The translations under genes were made by a program, and so were the position numbers. Of a stretch of DNA of 64,000 bases, positions 8,283 to 16,567 are shown in pieces. This DNA comes from Histidinibacterium aquaticum. Lineage in GTDB: Bacteria; Pseudomonadota; Alphaproteobacteria; Rhodobacterales; Rhodobacteraceae. The notes beneath the pieces were generated by a model. It did no database searches and had not been told where the DNA came from. It saw only the letters and a list, made by a program, of their open reading frames with translations. The DNA lies in the NCBI RefSeq assembly GCF_008710275.1, contig NZ_VYQE01000006.1, positions 180,126 to 244,125 of the forward strand, written 5' to 3'. The first letter of the stretch is position 1, and each line of letters begins with the position of its first letter.

Positions 8283-8774
8283 ATGACCGCCGAGGCGACC
8301 GCCGCCGCGTGGTTCGCGCCCGTTGTCGTGCCGATTTGCCTCTATGTCGCCTTCACCGACATGAAGCAGATGCGGATCACGAACCAGGCCGTCGCGGCGC
8401 TCGTCGTCGTCTATGCGCTCGGGGGCGCCCTGCTCTTTCCCCTGTCGGAGTATCTCTGGCGCTGGCTGCACCTGGTGGTGGTCCTGGTGATCGGGGCGCT
8501 GCTGAACGCCCGGGGAGCGCTCGGTGCGGGCGACGCCAAGTTCCTAGCGGCGGGCGCGCCCTTCGTCGCGCTCTCGGATGTCGCAGAGGTCTTCTACCTG
8601 CTCGCGGCCTGCGGACTGGCCGGGTTCGCCGCCCACCGCCTGGCACGCGCCACTGCCCTGCGGCGGCTCGCACCCGAATGGGAAAGCTGGGATTCCGGCA
8701 AGCGCTTTCCGATGGGGCTGCCGCTCGGCGCGGCGCTCTCGGCCTACCTGATCATCATCGCGAGCGGCGGTTAG
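8283..8774 (+). CDS. tadV: Prepilin peptidase, CpaA/TadV type
   Basis: A 163-residue membrane aspartic protease that cleaves the leader of Flp-type prepilins. The two catalytic aspartates are present: D26 in FTDMKQMRITN and D84 in the GxGD motif GAGDAK. The short length without an N-terminal methylase domain matches the CpaA/TadV subgroup rather than PilD. The start ATG at 8283 follows the TPR gene by 5 bp with GAGAGA upstream. Its stop overlaps the stop of the convergent membrane-protein gene. Confidence 0.85.
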   Translation: MTAEATAAAWFAPVVVPICLYVAFTDMKQMRITNQAVAALVVVYALGGALLFPLSEYLWRWLHLVVVLVIGALLNARGALGAGDAKFLAAGAPFVALSDVAEVFYLLAACGLAGFAAHRLARATALRRLAPEWESWDSGKRFPMGLPLGAALSAYLIIIASGG

Positions 8775-10513
8775 CCGTCCTCGTCGGCCCCGCGCGGTAC
8801 ATCTGCCTCCGCAGAGTTTTCAGCCGCGTCGCCGGGCGCTGGCGGGACGGGAGCCTCTTCCCCCTCGCCGATGCGGTAGAGCGTGTAGAGCGCCGTGCGG
8901 CGGACCTCGGTGAGCTCTTCGGTGTCGCGCTCCATGATCTCGGAAAGGATGATGGACTGGACCCGCGGCGTCAGCGGACAGGTCAGGATCAGCAGGAACT
9001 CCGAGGCGTCGAAGCCCGAGAGCCGCCCGTAGTACCAGGGCGCCGCGCCGGGCACCGGCTCCAGGTCGCCGTAGAGCCAGAGCGGCGAGAGCAGGTCCGC
9101 CCCGAAGATGCGCGTTCCCTCGTAGCCCGCCTCCTCGAGGTCCCGGACGACGGCCTCGAGCACCGCCACGAGACCGTTCTCCAGGGCGCAGTGGGCCCGC
9201 GTCTCGCCGAGGAAGCCGATGGGATCCTCCCGCTGCTCCTCGTCGCGGAGGGCCGGAAGCCCCAGCTCGGGGGCGTCGAGCGGCACCACGAGGTCCGTTC
9301 TCCGCGACCGGACGCTGGAGATGAGAATGTCCTCGTGCCGGCCCGCGCCCGGGATCAGCGGCAGGTCTTCCTCTGTGTCTGCGGCGAGATGCTTGATCGG
9401 CGAGAAGGCGAGATTGGCGATGTTGGGCGCCGCAAGCGCGAGGGCCACCGCCGCCGTGCCCCCGAGGGCGGCCCGATGCGTGAGGCCGACCATGTTCCGC
9501 CCCTCGGTTGCCTTGGGCAGGTAGGCCAGAAGCAGGACGGCCAGCAGCATCAGCCACTGGGGATCGTTCCCGAAGTTCTGGAAGGCGACGTAGACGAAAC
9601 CGGGCGCGAGCAGCAGCAGCACGAGGCCCTCGGCCTCAGCCCCGGCCTGCCGGAGAAAGACGACGGAGGCAATGAGAGCGAATGAGGCGCCCAGGTAGAG
9701 CGGCGCGGTGAGCACGCCTTCGATCGGCAGTCCCGGCTGCGGCCTGATCTCCGAGGCGGCCACGGTGCGGAGATCCTCGATATATGCGGCCCAGTAGCCG
9801 GGCCCCAGGAGCACCGTCACGAGTAGCGCAACCGCCAGCCCGGTAGCCAACGCGATCCAGAGCACCCGCCTCTGCCCGGTGCGGAGCAGTGCGATGATGA
9901 CCGGGATCGAGAAGGCCCCGAAGTAGGTCACCTTGATCAGCGCAAGCGCCGCCATGCTGAGGCCGATGACGAGCCCGTCGACCGTCGCCGTCCCGCGGTC
10001 GAGCGGCGCGATGACCGAGGCCACGACGACGATGAAGGTCAGCGCCCAACCCCAGCGGTTGTAGTGCATAGAGGGTGAGATCGCCTGGTCCGTGCCGCCG
10101 TGCACCAGCGCCAGCAGCAGGAATAGGACGGAGGCGACGAAGAGCAGCGCCGCGCCGCGCGGCAGCCGCGTGACCGCGACCCACCAGATCGCCGGCGCGA
10201 GCACGAGGGCCACGATCACCTGGCTCCATAGAAAGGCCTGCCCGAGGCCGAAGCCAGCCTGGACGAGCCAGGCGATGGGCCAGAAGGCCAATCCGCCGAT
10301 GGGGGTCATCACGTCGACATGCGGCACCTGCCCCTCCGCGAGCCGCAGGACGATGTCGGCGAGGTGCAGAGCGTCCCCTTCGTGCAAGGTGATGGCAAAG
10401 TGATCGGGCAGCAGCGACGCTCCGCCGAAGACGGCGATGATGAGGAGGATCAGGCCTCCGAGCTGGATCGCATTGGGTCGCAACATGCCCGCCTCTTGAA
10501 TGTCTTTATCCAT
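8771..10513 (-). CDS. Large polytopic membrane protein of unknown function
   Basis: A 580-residue protein with about eleven transmembrane helices over residues 15-375 and a soluble C-terminal region of about 200 residues ending in an acidic, Pro-rich tail. The general plan (an early HEGDALH in the first outer loop, then many helices and a large terminal domain) recalls GT-C type glycosyltransferases, but I cannot identify a catalytic DxD motif with certainty. No gene partner on this strand is evident. Its stop codon TAA shares bases with the prepilin-peptidase TAG. Confidence 0.6.
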   Translation of the reverse strand: MDKDIQEAGMLRPNAIQLGGLILLIIAVFGGASLLPDHFAITLHEGDALHLADIVLRLAEGQVPHVDVMTPIGGLAFWPIAWLVQAGFGLGQAFLWSQVIVALVLAPAIWWVAVTRLPRGAALLFVASVLFLLLALVHGGTDQAISPSMHYNRWGWALTFIVVVASVIAPLDRGTATVDGLVIGLSMAALALIKVTYFGAFSIPVIIALLRTGQRRVLWIALATGLAVALLVTVLLGPGYWAAYIEDLRTVAASEIRPQPGLPIEGVLTAPLYLGASFALIASVVFLRQAGAEAEGLVLLLLAPGFVYVAFQNFGNDPQWLMLLAVLLLAYLPKATEGRNMVGLTHRAALGGTAAVALALAAPNIANLAFSPIKHLAADTEEDLPLIPGAGRHEDILISSVRSRRTDLVVPLDAPELGLPALRDEEQREDPIGFLGETRAHCALENGLVAVLEAVVRDLEEAGYEGTRIFGADLLSPLWLYGDLEPVPGAAPWYYGRLSGFDASEFLLILTCPLTPRVQSIILSEIMERDTEELTEVRRTALYTLYRIGEGEEAPVPPAPGDAAENSAEADVPRGADEDG

Positions 10514-10542
10514 TTTTTGGTCACATTAGTCAGCCACTCAAA

Positions 10543-10560
10543 CCGGAGCAAAGGCTCCGG
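10543..10560. other. Stem-loop in the leader of the AAA ATPase gene
   Basis: CCGGAGC (10543-10549) pairs perfectly with GCTCCGG (10554-10560) across a 4-base loop. It lies in the 122-bp gap between two divergent genes, 76 bp before the ATPase start. There is no T-run, so a terminator is unlikely. Confidence 0.4.
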
Positions 10561-10635
10561 GTCAGCCGGCCGGTCTGCGGTCGCGCGGCTGGCATCCGGG
10601 CCACAGAAAGAGAGCAGGAACGGGGGCCGACAGCG

Positions 10636-11949
10636 ATGAACATTCAAGCCGCCACGGTCATGGAGCCGGCGCCGCCGAAGACGCTGGAAGGCATGCAGAT
10701 CCCGCTGGTGATGATGCGGGACATTCTGCTCAAGACCATGTTCCGCAAGACACTGAGCCAGGTCCGGGCGCTCTCCGAGGCCGTCTGCCTGCCACCCGCC
10801 GTCACGCAGGAACTGGTCGACATGGGCCGCAGCCAGGGCCTCATCGAGGCGATGGGCACGCTCAAGGCGACGGCCGTGAACAACGAGATGGACTACCAGC
10901 TCACCGAGAGCGGCAAGGCCCGTGCGCTCGATGCGCTCAAGCAGTCCGAGTATTTCGGCGCGATGCCCGTCCCGCTGGAGGTCTACCGCACGCAGGTGGA
11001 GCGGCAGTCGATCCGCAACATCCAGATGACGCGGGAGCGTCTGGCACAGGCGATGGGTCATCTCATCCTGCCGCCGCAGCTCATGGATCAGCTCGGCCCC
11101 GCCGTGGGCTCGGGTCGCTCGATCCTGATGTACGGCCCCCCCGGCAACGGTAAGTCTTCGATTTCCAACGGCATCCGCGACGCGCTCGGCGACAAGATCT
11201 TCGTGCCGCGCGCCATCGAGTACTCGGGCCAGGTGATCACGGTCTACGACCCGATCGTCCATACCTCCGCCGAGCAGGACCTCGACGACCCGAACTCGCT
11301 CCGCCGCACTTCGGGCCGCTACGACACGCGCTACGTCAAGTGTGAACGTCCGACCGTCATCACCGGGGGCGAGCTGTCGCTGTCGATGCTCGACCTCGTC
11401 TACAACCCGACGGCGCGGACCTACCAGGCGCCGCTGCAGCTCAAGTCCACCGGCGGCGTCTTCATCGTCGACGACCTCGGCCGCCAGGCCGAACCGCCGC
11501 AGTCGCTGGTCAACCGCTGGATCGTCCCGCTGGAAGAGAGCAAGGACATCCTCGCCCTCCAGTCAGGAGAGAAGTTCGAGGTGCCCTTCGACACGCTCGT
11601 GATTTTCTCCACCAACTTCCACCCGAACGAGATCTTCGACAAGGCGGCGCTGCGGCGGATCTTCTTCAAGATCAAGATCGACGGCCCGAGCCAGGAGGAC
11701 TTCCTCAAGATCTTCGCGCTCATCGCCAAGAAAAAGAAGATGCCGCTGGATGAGAAAGCGCTGCTGCACCTGCTCAACAACAAGTACCCGCAGATCGACC
11801 ACAACTACGCGAACTACCAGCCGGTCTTCCTCATCGACCAGATGATCTCGATCTGCGAGTTCGAGGGCATCCCCTACCAGATGACACCGGAACTGGTGGA
11901 CCGCGCCTGGGCCAACATGTTCGTCCGCGAAGAGGCCATCGCCCACTAG
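10636..11949 (+). CDS. AAA family ATPase
   Basis: A 437-residue ATPase with Walker A GPPGNGKS at 167-174 and Walker B VFIVDD at 275-280, then a sensor-like FSTNFHP. The first 150 residues form a helical domain with a possible winged-helix (LSEAVCLPPAVTQELVDMG). I do not recognise a named function. ATPases of this form are often next to Tad pilus genes in Rhodobacteraceae, as here, but no direct link is shown. It is a single gene, convergent with the CoA-binding protein gene; the two stop codons overlap in CTAG. Confidence 0.75.
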   Translation: MNIQAATVMEPAPPKTLEGMQIPLVMMRDILLKTMFRKTLSQVRALSEAVCLPPAVTQELVDMGRSQGLIEAMGTLKATAVNNEMDYQLTESGKARALDALKQSEYFGAMPVPLEVYRTQVERQSIRNIQMTRERLAQAMGHLILPPQLMDQLGPAVGSGRSILMYGPPGNGKSSISNGIRDALGDKIFVPRAIEYSGQVITVYDPIVHTSAEQDLDDPNSLRRTSGRYDTRYVKCERPTVITGGELSLSMLDLVYNPTARTYQAPLQLKSTGGVFIVDDLGRQAEPPQSLVNRWIVPLEESKDILALQSGEKFEVPFDTLVIFSTNFHPNEIFDKAALRRIFFKIKIDGPSQEDFLKIFALIAKKKKMPLDEKALLHLLNNKYPQIDHNYANYQPVFLIDQMISICEFEGIPYQMTPELVDRAWANMFVREEAIAH

Positions 11950-12362
11950 AAGAGGCGGGCGATCTCGATCTTGGGACAGCGGTCCTGAATCACCGTGACG
12001 CCGCGGTCCTCGGCCCGTTGCGCGGCAGCATCGTCGCGCACGCCGAGCTGAGTCCAGATGACGGGCAGGTCCGGCCAGCGCTCGAGCGCATCGTCGACGA
12101 TTCCGGAGACCGCCTCGGACCGGCGGAAGACGTCGACCATGTCCACCTGGCCAGGAATTTCGCCGAGAGAGCCGTAAACGGTCTCTCCGAGGAGTTCCTG
12201 CCCGGCCAAGCCCGGGTTCACCGGGATCACCCGGTAGCCGCGGTGCTGCAGGTAGGCCGAGACCCCGTGAGACGGCCGGATCGGCTTGGCAGAGGCGCCG
12301 ACGACGGCAATGGTCTTCACGCGGGTCAGCACGTTGCGAATGAGTTCGTCCGAATATTCCAT
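11946..12362 (-). CDS. CoA-binding domain protein
   Basis: A 138-residue Rossmann-like protein with the succinyl-CoA-synthetase-type CoA-binding fold: IAVVGASAKPIRPSHGV, then GYRVIPVNPG and a MVDVFRRSE motif. Stand-alone members (YccU-like) bind CoA; their role is poorly known. I start at ATG 12362 (MEYSDELIRN), the conserved beginning of this family. The longer open frame to 12506 would pass through a terminator-like hairpin and is rejected. That hairpin lies only 8 bases upstream of the start codon. Confidence 0.85.
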   Translation of the reverse strand: MEYSDELIRNVLTRVKTIAVVGASAKPIRPSHGVSAYLQHRGYRVIPVNPGLAGQELLGETVYGSLGEIPGQVDMVDVFRRSEAVSGIVDDALERWPDLPVIWTQLGVRDDAAAQRAEDRGVTVIQDRCPKIEIARLF

Positions 12363-12370
12363 GGTGCCCA

Positions 12371-12403
12371 CAAAAAAGCGCCCTAGGCGAAAAGCCAAGG
12401 GCG
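12371..12403 (-). terminator. Intrinsic terminator-like hairpin just upstream of the CoA-binding gene
   Basis: On the minus strand, GCGCCCTTGGC pairs with GCCTAGGGCGC (11-bp stem, one mismatch, loop of 5), directly followed by TTTTTT at 12376-12371. It either ends transcripts coming from the YHS gene 120 bp upstream or acts as an attenuator for the CoA-binding gene. Confidence 0.75.
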
Positions 12404-12429
12404 CAGGTCTGGAACGAGGGACAGTGAAA

Positions 12430-12505
12430 GACACGCGCTTGTTCCGTGTCGCGTATCTAGAGGGCAGATATGGGTGACGCAGGGACTCCCTGACAGATCC
12501 TGTCA
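12430..12505 (-). promoter_or_regulatory. Leader region with three inverted repeats
   Basis: Upstream of the terminator hairpin lie GACACG/CGTGTC (12430-12435 with 12445-12450), the palindrome AGGGACTCCCT (12481-12491) and TGACAG/CTGTCA (12491-12496 with 12500-12505). They could be operator sites or alternative RNA folds. I do not recognise a known riboswitch consensus. Confidence 0.35.
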
Positions 12506-12524
12506 AGCGCTTGTGAATGCGGCG

Positions 12525-12971
12525 TCAGCCGACGAGGCCGGGCCAGTTCATGTCGGCCTGGGCGATGTTGCCCTCGACGTCCCGAAGCCAACGGTCGCGT
12601 ATGCGCAGCGAGGCGTTGAGATAGAGCCTGCCGTCGTGGACCGTCCAGGCCTCCGGGACGGTCGGCGCAAGGTAGCCCTGCGCAGCCGCCCAGGCGCAGT
12701 AACCGCCGTAGGCGGGCGCCCAGCGCTCTGGTTCGCGCTCGAAGGCGGCCCGGTTGTCCGCGCTGGAGAAGGCCCAGGTCGCGCCCTTCCACATCAGCAT
12801 GTCGGCCCCTCCCGAGACGGGGGCGGATTGCTGGAAGTAGGCGACGGGATCGATCCCGCGGATGGCCTGACCGGAAACAGAGAAGATCTCCGGCTCGGCG
12901 GCAATGAGCCGTGTCGCCGGCAGAAGCGCCGGCGCGGCAAGGGCGAGGGTCAGAAGGCGGCGACGATCCAT
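12525..12971 (-). CDS. YHS domain protein, exported
   Basis: A 148-residue protein with an N-terminal signal sequence (MDRRRLLTLALAAPALLPA; the RRR start could be Tat-like) and a YHS-type domain: GIDPVAYFQQSAPVSGG, then WKGATWAFSSADNRAAFERE and AYGGYCAWAAAQGY. YHS domains are thought to bind metal or small ligands; many single-domain members are periplasmic and of unknown function. The start ATG at 12971 is chosen because the signal peptide begins there. Confidence 0.8.
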   Translation of the reverse strand: MDRRRLLTLALAAPALLPATRLIAAEPEIFSVSGQAIRGIDPVAYFQQSAPVSGGADMLMWKGATWAFSSADNRAAFEREPERWAPAYGGYCAWAAAQGYLAPTVPEAWTVHDGRLYLNASLRIRDRWLRDVEGNIAQADMNWPGLVG

Positions 12972-13093
12972 GGCGGAGCTCCGGGTATGGTCTGCCCGAA
13001 GGATGGGGACCCGCCTGCCCCTGCGGAAGGGGCAATCGGCGCGCCGCACGCGGGTCTGATATATGTTTCAGACGCGCCGCCGCGCCGGGCGTC

Positions 13094-13408
13094 CTAGTCG
13101 AAGATGTCCTCGACGAAGTCCCATAGCTCGCCCAGCGCCTTGCGCTTGAACGATTTCTTCTTCTTTTTCTTCGACTTCCGGCCGCGCCAGGCGTCGTGGG
13201 ACTGGCCGGATCCCCAGTGCTGGTCCGGATGCGCGGGCCGGACCGGCTTGGGGCTCTTCGCCGACCTGGTCGCGTCCGCCCTGAGCCGTTTCATGTCGTG
13301 CAGCGGTGCCCCGCAGTTCGCGCAGGACAGCTCGTGCCGGCTCTGGCCGCGCAGCACGAGTGCCGTGCGCGAGCCGCAATAGCAGCAGGTCGCGATCTTC
13401 TCGTCCAT
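13094..13408 (-). CDS. Zinc-ribbon-like small protein
   Basis: A 104-residue protein with two Cys pairs near the N-terminus (CCYCGSR and CANCGAP, about residues 8-33) that would form a zinc ribbon. A low-complexity middle with a lysine run KSKKKKKKSFKRK and a short helical end (ALGELWDFVEDIFD) follow. Basic proteins of this form may bind nucleic acids, but no family function is known to me. It lies 8 bp after rlmB on the same strand and is probably co-transcribed. Confidence 0.7.
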   Translation of the reverse strand: MDEKIATCCYCGSRTALVLRGQSRHELSCANCGAPLHDMKRLRADATRSAKSPKPVRPAHPDQHWGSGQSHDAWRGRKSKKKKKKSFKRKALGELWDFVEDIFD

Positions 13409-13416
13409 GTCCCCTC

Positions 13417-14193
13417 CTAGCCTCTGGAGGCATATAGGGAGACGGCCGCCGCGTTGGAGACGTTGAGAGAGGCGAAGTCGCTTTCGGGGCCGATCCGCAC
13501 CAGCATGTCGCAGGTCTCGCGCGTCTTTTCCCGTAGTCCCGGCCCCTCGGCCCCGAGGACCAGGGCGACGGCCCGGTCTCGGTGCTCCGACAATGCGGGG
13601 CCGATCTCGTCCTCCGCCTCGCCGGCAAGGCCCGCCAGGACGTAGCCCATGCCGCGCAGGGTCTCCATGGCGGCGGCGAGGTTGGGCACCCTCAGGTAGG
13701 GCTGCCGCTCCAGCGCGCCGCTGGCTGTCTTGGCAAGGGCCCCCGTCTCGGGAGCGGAGTGTCGCTGCACGCCGATCACGGCGCGCGCGCCGAAGACCTC
13801 GGCGGACCGAAGGACGGCGCCCACGTTGTGCGGATCGCTGACCCGGTCGAGCAGGACGACACGGGGCGCGCCCCAGCCGCCGTCGGCGCAGACTTCCTCG
13901 ACGGAGCCCCAGTCGAGCGGCTTCACCTCCAGCGCGGCGCCCTGGTGGACGGAACCGGGATCGAGCGGCGCGGCGAACTTGCGCGGATCGCTGATTTCCG
14001 GCGTCATGCCGGCCGCCTCGACGTCAGCGCGGAGCTTGTCGTGGGCGTTCTTGGTCAGCACGAGGCGCAGGCGCTCGCGCCGCGGGTTCTGCAGCGCGTC
14101 GCGGACCGCATGCAGCCCGAAGAGCCAGACGGTCTCCCGCGCGGCGGCACGCTTCTTGCGTTCCTTGTCGACGACCCAGGTCGGTTTCTTCAT
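13417..14193 (-). CDS. rlmB: 23S rRNA (guanosine-2'-O)-methyltransferase RlmB (TrmH/SpoU family)
   Basis: A 258-residue SPOUT methyltransferase. An N-terminal substrate-binding domain (LFGLHAVRDALQN) is followed by the knotted catalytic domain with its three motifs: DRVSDPHNVGAVLRSAE (about 118-134), LVLGAEGPGLR (about 213-223) and LNVSNAAAVSLY (about 243-254). RlmB methylates G2251 of 23S rRNA using S-adenosylmethionine. The start ATG 14193 leads a basic tail typical of alphaproteobacterial members. It is divergent from a tRNA-Tyr gene. Confidence 0.9.
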   Translation of the reverse strand: MKKPTWVVDKERKKRAAARETVWLFGLHAVRDALQNPRRERLRLVLTKNAHDKLRADVEAAGMTPEISDPRKFAAPLDPGSVHQGAALEVKPLDWGSVEEVCADGGWGAPRVVLLDRVSDPHNVGAVLRSAEVFGARAVIGVQRHSAPETGALAKTASGALERQPYLRVPNLAAAMETLRGMGYVLAGLAGEAEDEIGPALSEHRDRAVALVLGAEGPGLREKTRETCDMLVRIGPESDFASLNVSNAAAVSLYASRG

Positions 14194-14303
14194 GGCAACG
14201 GCCCTCCGGCAGCCCTCATGGGCGACTGCGGCGGCGGGCGCAAGACAGATGGGAAAATCGCCTTGACGCCTCTTTCACCCGCAGCTATCCCGCGCCCAAT
14301 TCA

Positions 14304-14387
14304 GGGCGACGAGCTGCAAGGTGCGGCAGCGGACTGTAACTCCGCCGGGGAGACCCATGCCAGGTTCGATTCCTGGGTCGCCCACCA
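14304..14387 (+). tRNA. tRNA-Tyr (GTA), with unusual D-arm
   Basis: A complete cloverleaf. The 7-bp acceptor is GGGCGAC (14304-14310) with GTCGCCC (14377-14383), then discriminator A and encoded CCA (14385-14387). The anticodon stem is GCGGA/TCCGC with loop CTGTAAC, giving anticodon GTA (14336-14338). The T-arm is CCAGG-TTCGATT-CCTGG. A 14-base variable region can form a 3-bp stem, as expected for class II tRNA-Tyr. Odd points: position 8 is G instead of T, and positions 14 and 21 are C and G instead of A and A, so the D-stem can extend to five pairs (GCTGC/GCGGC) with a 5-base loop. Confidence 0.85.
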
Positions 14388-14460
14388 CTCCCCCCCGCGA
14401 TGAGACGTCACCACCTGCCGGCAGTTCCGCGGGCGGTTTTCGCTTTTGGACAAGTGGCTT

Positions 14461-14489
14461 GGGCCGGGATCCTCATGTCCCCCGGCCCT
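14461..14489. other. GC-rich inverted repeat between tRNA-Tyr and the CocE-like gene
   Basis: GGGCCGGG and CCCGGCCC flank about 12 bases in this short gap. It lies just past the stop of the minus-strand hydrolase gene, so it may end that transcript, but there is no T-run. Confidence 0.35.
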
Positions 14490-14495
14490 CTCGGT

Positions 14496-16550
14496 TCAGA
14501 CGCAGTGGCGCTTGATCCTGCGGTGCCAGTTCCGGCTGAAGACCCGGGTCTTGCCCTCCCATGCGTCGAGCTCGGCACGGAGGACGAAATACTCCTTGTC
14601 CGAGGTCAGGAGCATCCGTGTCTGCGTGATGCAATCCCAGTCGCCTCGCTTGACCGTTCGTTCCGTCCGGGTCTGCGCCCGCAGCGAGTTGTAGTCGTCG
14701 GAGGCGGCCGAGTAGGATTCCACCGTGCTGTCGGCATGCTCCAGATCGGCGTCCTCCATGTAGACCGTACCGCTGTCGTCGGTCACCGTCAGCGTATGGG
14801 TGTCCCGCGCGAGGTCGTAGAGCACCGTCCAGTTGTGGTCGCCCATCTCCAGCTGCGTCACCTCGTGAGGCGGCGCCGTCTCGACCTCGGCGAAGCTGAT
14901 CTCGTCGTCCGCTGGATCGGCCGGACGCACCGGCAGTGAGAGGCGGCAGTTGCCCGTGAAGACCTTCAGCTTGAAGTGTTCGGGCGCGGGCCAGGTCATC
15001 GGGAAGTAGCTCGTCGAGATCGCCACCCGGATCCGGTGCCCTGCCGCGAACTTCTGCGCGATGTCGTTGAGCTTGATCTTCGCCCGGCGGCGCTCGCCCG
15101 GCACGATCGGTTCGGGGTGCTCGTGCCCCCCGTCGTGGCAGAGGTTGCGCACCCCGTAGGTGATCCGCGTCGCGCGGTCGTCCTCGTCGACGTCCGACAG
15201 CCGGATGGCGATCATGGCGACGGGCTTGTCGACCTCGTACTCGATCTCGAGTTCGGCGGCGCCCAGGATCTCGATGTCCTCCTGCAGACGGTCGCTGTCG
15301 AAGACGAGTGCCCCGCCGTCCTCCTGCCGCTGGTCGTGCGGCAGATCCGGCGTCGCGGAGTAGGAGCACCACTTGCCGGCGAAGAGACCGGTAGAGAGCG
15401 GCGACTTGATGGAGATGAAGGGCTGCTCGTTGAGGTTGGCCGAGGCATCCGGTCCGTCGGCCTGCGCCTGCTCCTCGGTCAGCAGGCGACCGCCGGCCGC
15501 GAGACGCCAATGGCTCGCCTCAACGCGCGGCGAGGGCCATTCCGCCTCGCCCACCCAGCGACCGGGCCGGTGTTCGTAGCTCGGCGTGGGCGCGACGCTG
15601 TCCTGCATCCAGGCGCGCAGCATCGGTTCGCGCTCGACGCCCGTATCGATGTCCTTGAGCCAACGATCCCACCAGCGCAGACATTCCTGCAGGAACCCGA
15701 TGGCGGGCCCGGGCACGCCGATGTGGGGGTAGCGATGGCTCCAGGGCCCCACGAGGCCCATCCGCGGCCCCGGAAGGTTCTTCAACAGGCGAAAGACCGA
15801 GTTGGAATAGCCGTCCGCCCAGCCCGAGACGGCCATGATCGGCGTGGTGACCTTGGACCAGTCCTCGCAGATCGAGCCGTGCTTCCAGTAATCGTCGCGA
15901 TGCTGGTGCTCCATCCAGGTCAGCAGCCAGGGCTCGTTGGCCTCCAGCCGCTCCATCCACATGTCGCGCCAGCGATCTCCGACATAGGCCGGGTCCGGCG
16001 GCATGGCATTGTAGGCGAACATCTGTTCCGCCCAGGAAATGTTATCCCCGAGCATGCAGCCGCCCATGTAGTGGACGTCGTCCGCGTACCGGTCGTCGGT
16101 GGAGCAGACGGTGACGACGGCTCCCAGCTCCGGAGGGCGCATGGCGGCGAGCTGCAGGCCGTTGAAGCCGCCCCAGGAGATGCCGATCATGCCGACCTTG
16201 CCCGAACACCACTCCTGCGCGGCGAGCCACTGGAGAATCTCGACGCCGTCGTCGAGCTCCTGTTGCGTGTATTCGTCGGGCAGGATCCCCTCGCTGTCGC
16301 CGCTTCCGCGGATGTCCACGCGCACCGAGGCGTAGCCGTGACCCGCGAAATAGGGATGCATCAGCGAATCCCGCTGCGCGGTCCGGTCGTTCTTGCGGTA
16401 GGGAATGTATTCCAGCACCGCCGGAACGGGCCGTTGCTCCGATCCCTGCGGCCGCCAGATCCGCGCCGCAAGACGGGTGCCGTCCTTCAGCGGAATCTCG
16501 ACGTGGCGCGCCTCCTCGATGGGATGCGGGAACTCTTCGCGGATGCTCAT
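14496..16550 (-). CDS. CocE/NonD family hydrolase (X-Pro dipeptidyl-peptidase S15-like)
   Basis: A 684-residue alpha/beta hydrolase. The N-terminal fold carries VDIRGSGDSEG, the nucleophile elbow GISWGGF (Ser125), an Asp in SGWADGYSN and a His in GPWSHRYPH. The second half has the jelly-roll domain typical of S15 and cocaine-esterase-like enzymes (HRIRVAISTSYFPMTWP). Members cleave ester or amide bonds; natural substrates are mostly unknown. No signal peptide is seen, so it acts in the cytoplasm. It follows the ATP-grasp gene by 17 bp; being paired with a ligase and a GntR regulator suggests it hydrolyses an amide or ester made or met in the same pathway. Confidence 0.85.
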   Translation of the reverse strand: MSIREEFPHPIEEARHVEIPLKDGTRLAARIWRPQGSEQRPVPAVLEYIPYRKNDRTAQRDSLMHPYFAGHGYASVRVDIRGSGDSEGILPDEYTQQELDDGVEILQWLAAQEWCSGKVGMIGISWGGFNGLQLAAMRPPELGAVVTVCSTDDRYADDVHYMGGCMLGDNISWAEQMFAYNAMPPDPAYVGDRWRDMWMERLEANEPWLLTWMEHQHRDDYWKHGSICEDWSKVTTPIMAVSGWADGYSNSVFRLLKNLPGPRMGLVGPWSHRYPHIGVPGPAIGFLQECLRWWDRWLKDIDTGVEREPMLRAWMQDSVAPTPSYEHRPGRWVGEAEWPSPRVEASHWRLAAGGRLLTEEQAQADGPDASANLNEQPFISIKSPLSTGLFAGKWCSYSATPDLPHDQRQEDGGALVFDSDRLQEDIEILGAAELEIEYEVDKPVAMIAIRLSDVDEDDRATRITYGVRNLCHDGGHEHPEPIVPGERRRAKIKLNDIAQKFAAGHRIRVAISTSYFPMTWPAPEHFKLKVFTGNCRLSLPVRPADPADDEISFAEVETAPPHEVTQLEMGDHNWTVLYDLARDTHTLTVTDDSGTVYMEDADLEHADSTVESYSAASDDYNSLRAQTRTERTVKRGDWDCITQTRMLLTSDKEYFVLRAELDAWEGKTRVFSRNWHRRIKRHCV

Positions 16551-16567
16551 GGGATCACTCCCCCGGG

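Noticed and set aside
14304..14387. A selenocysteine tRNA, because of G8 and the long D-stem
   Set aside because: The anticodon is GTA, not TCA; the acceptor plus T-stem is the normal 7+5; and the variable arm is too short for tRNA-Sec.
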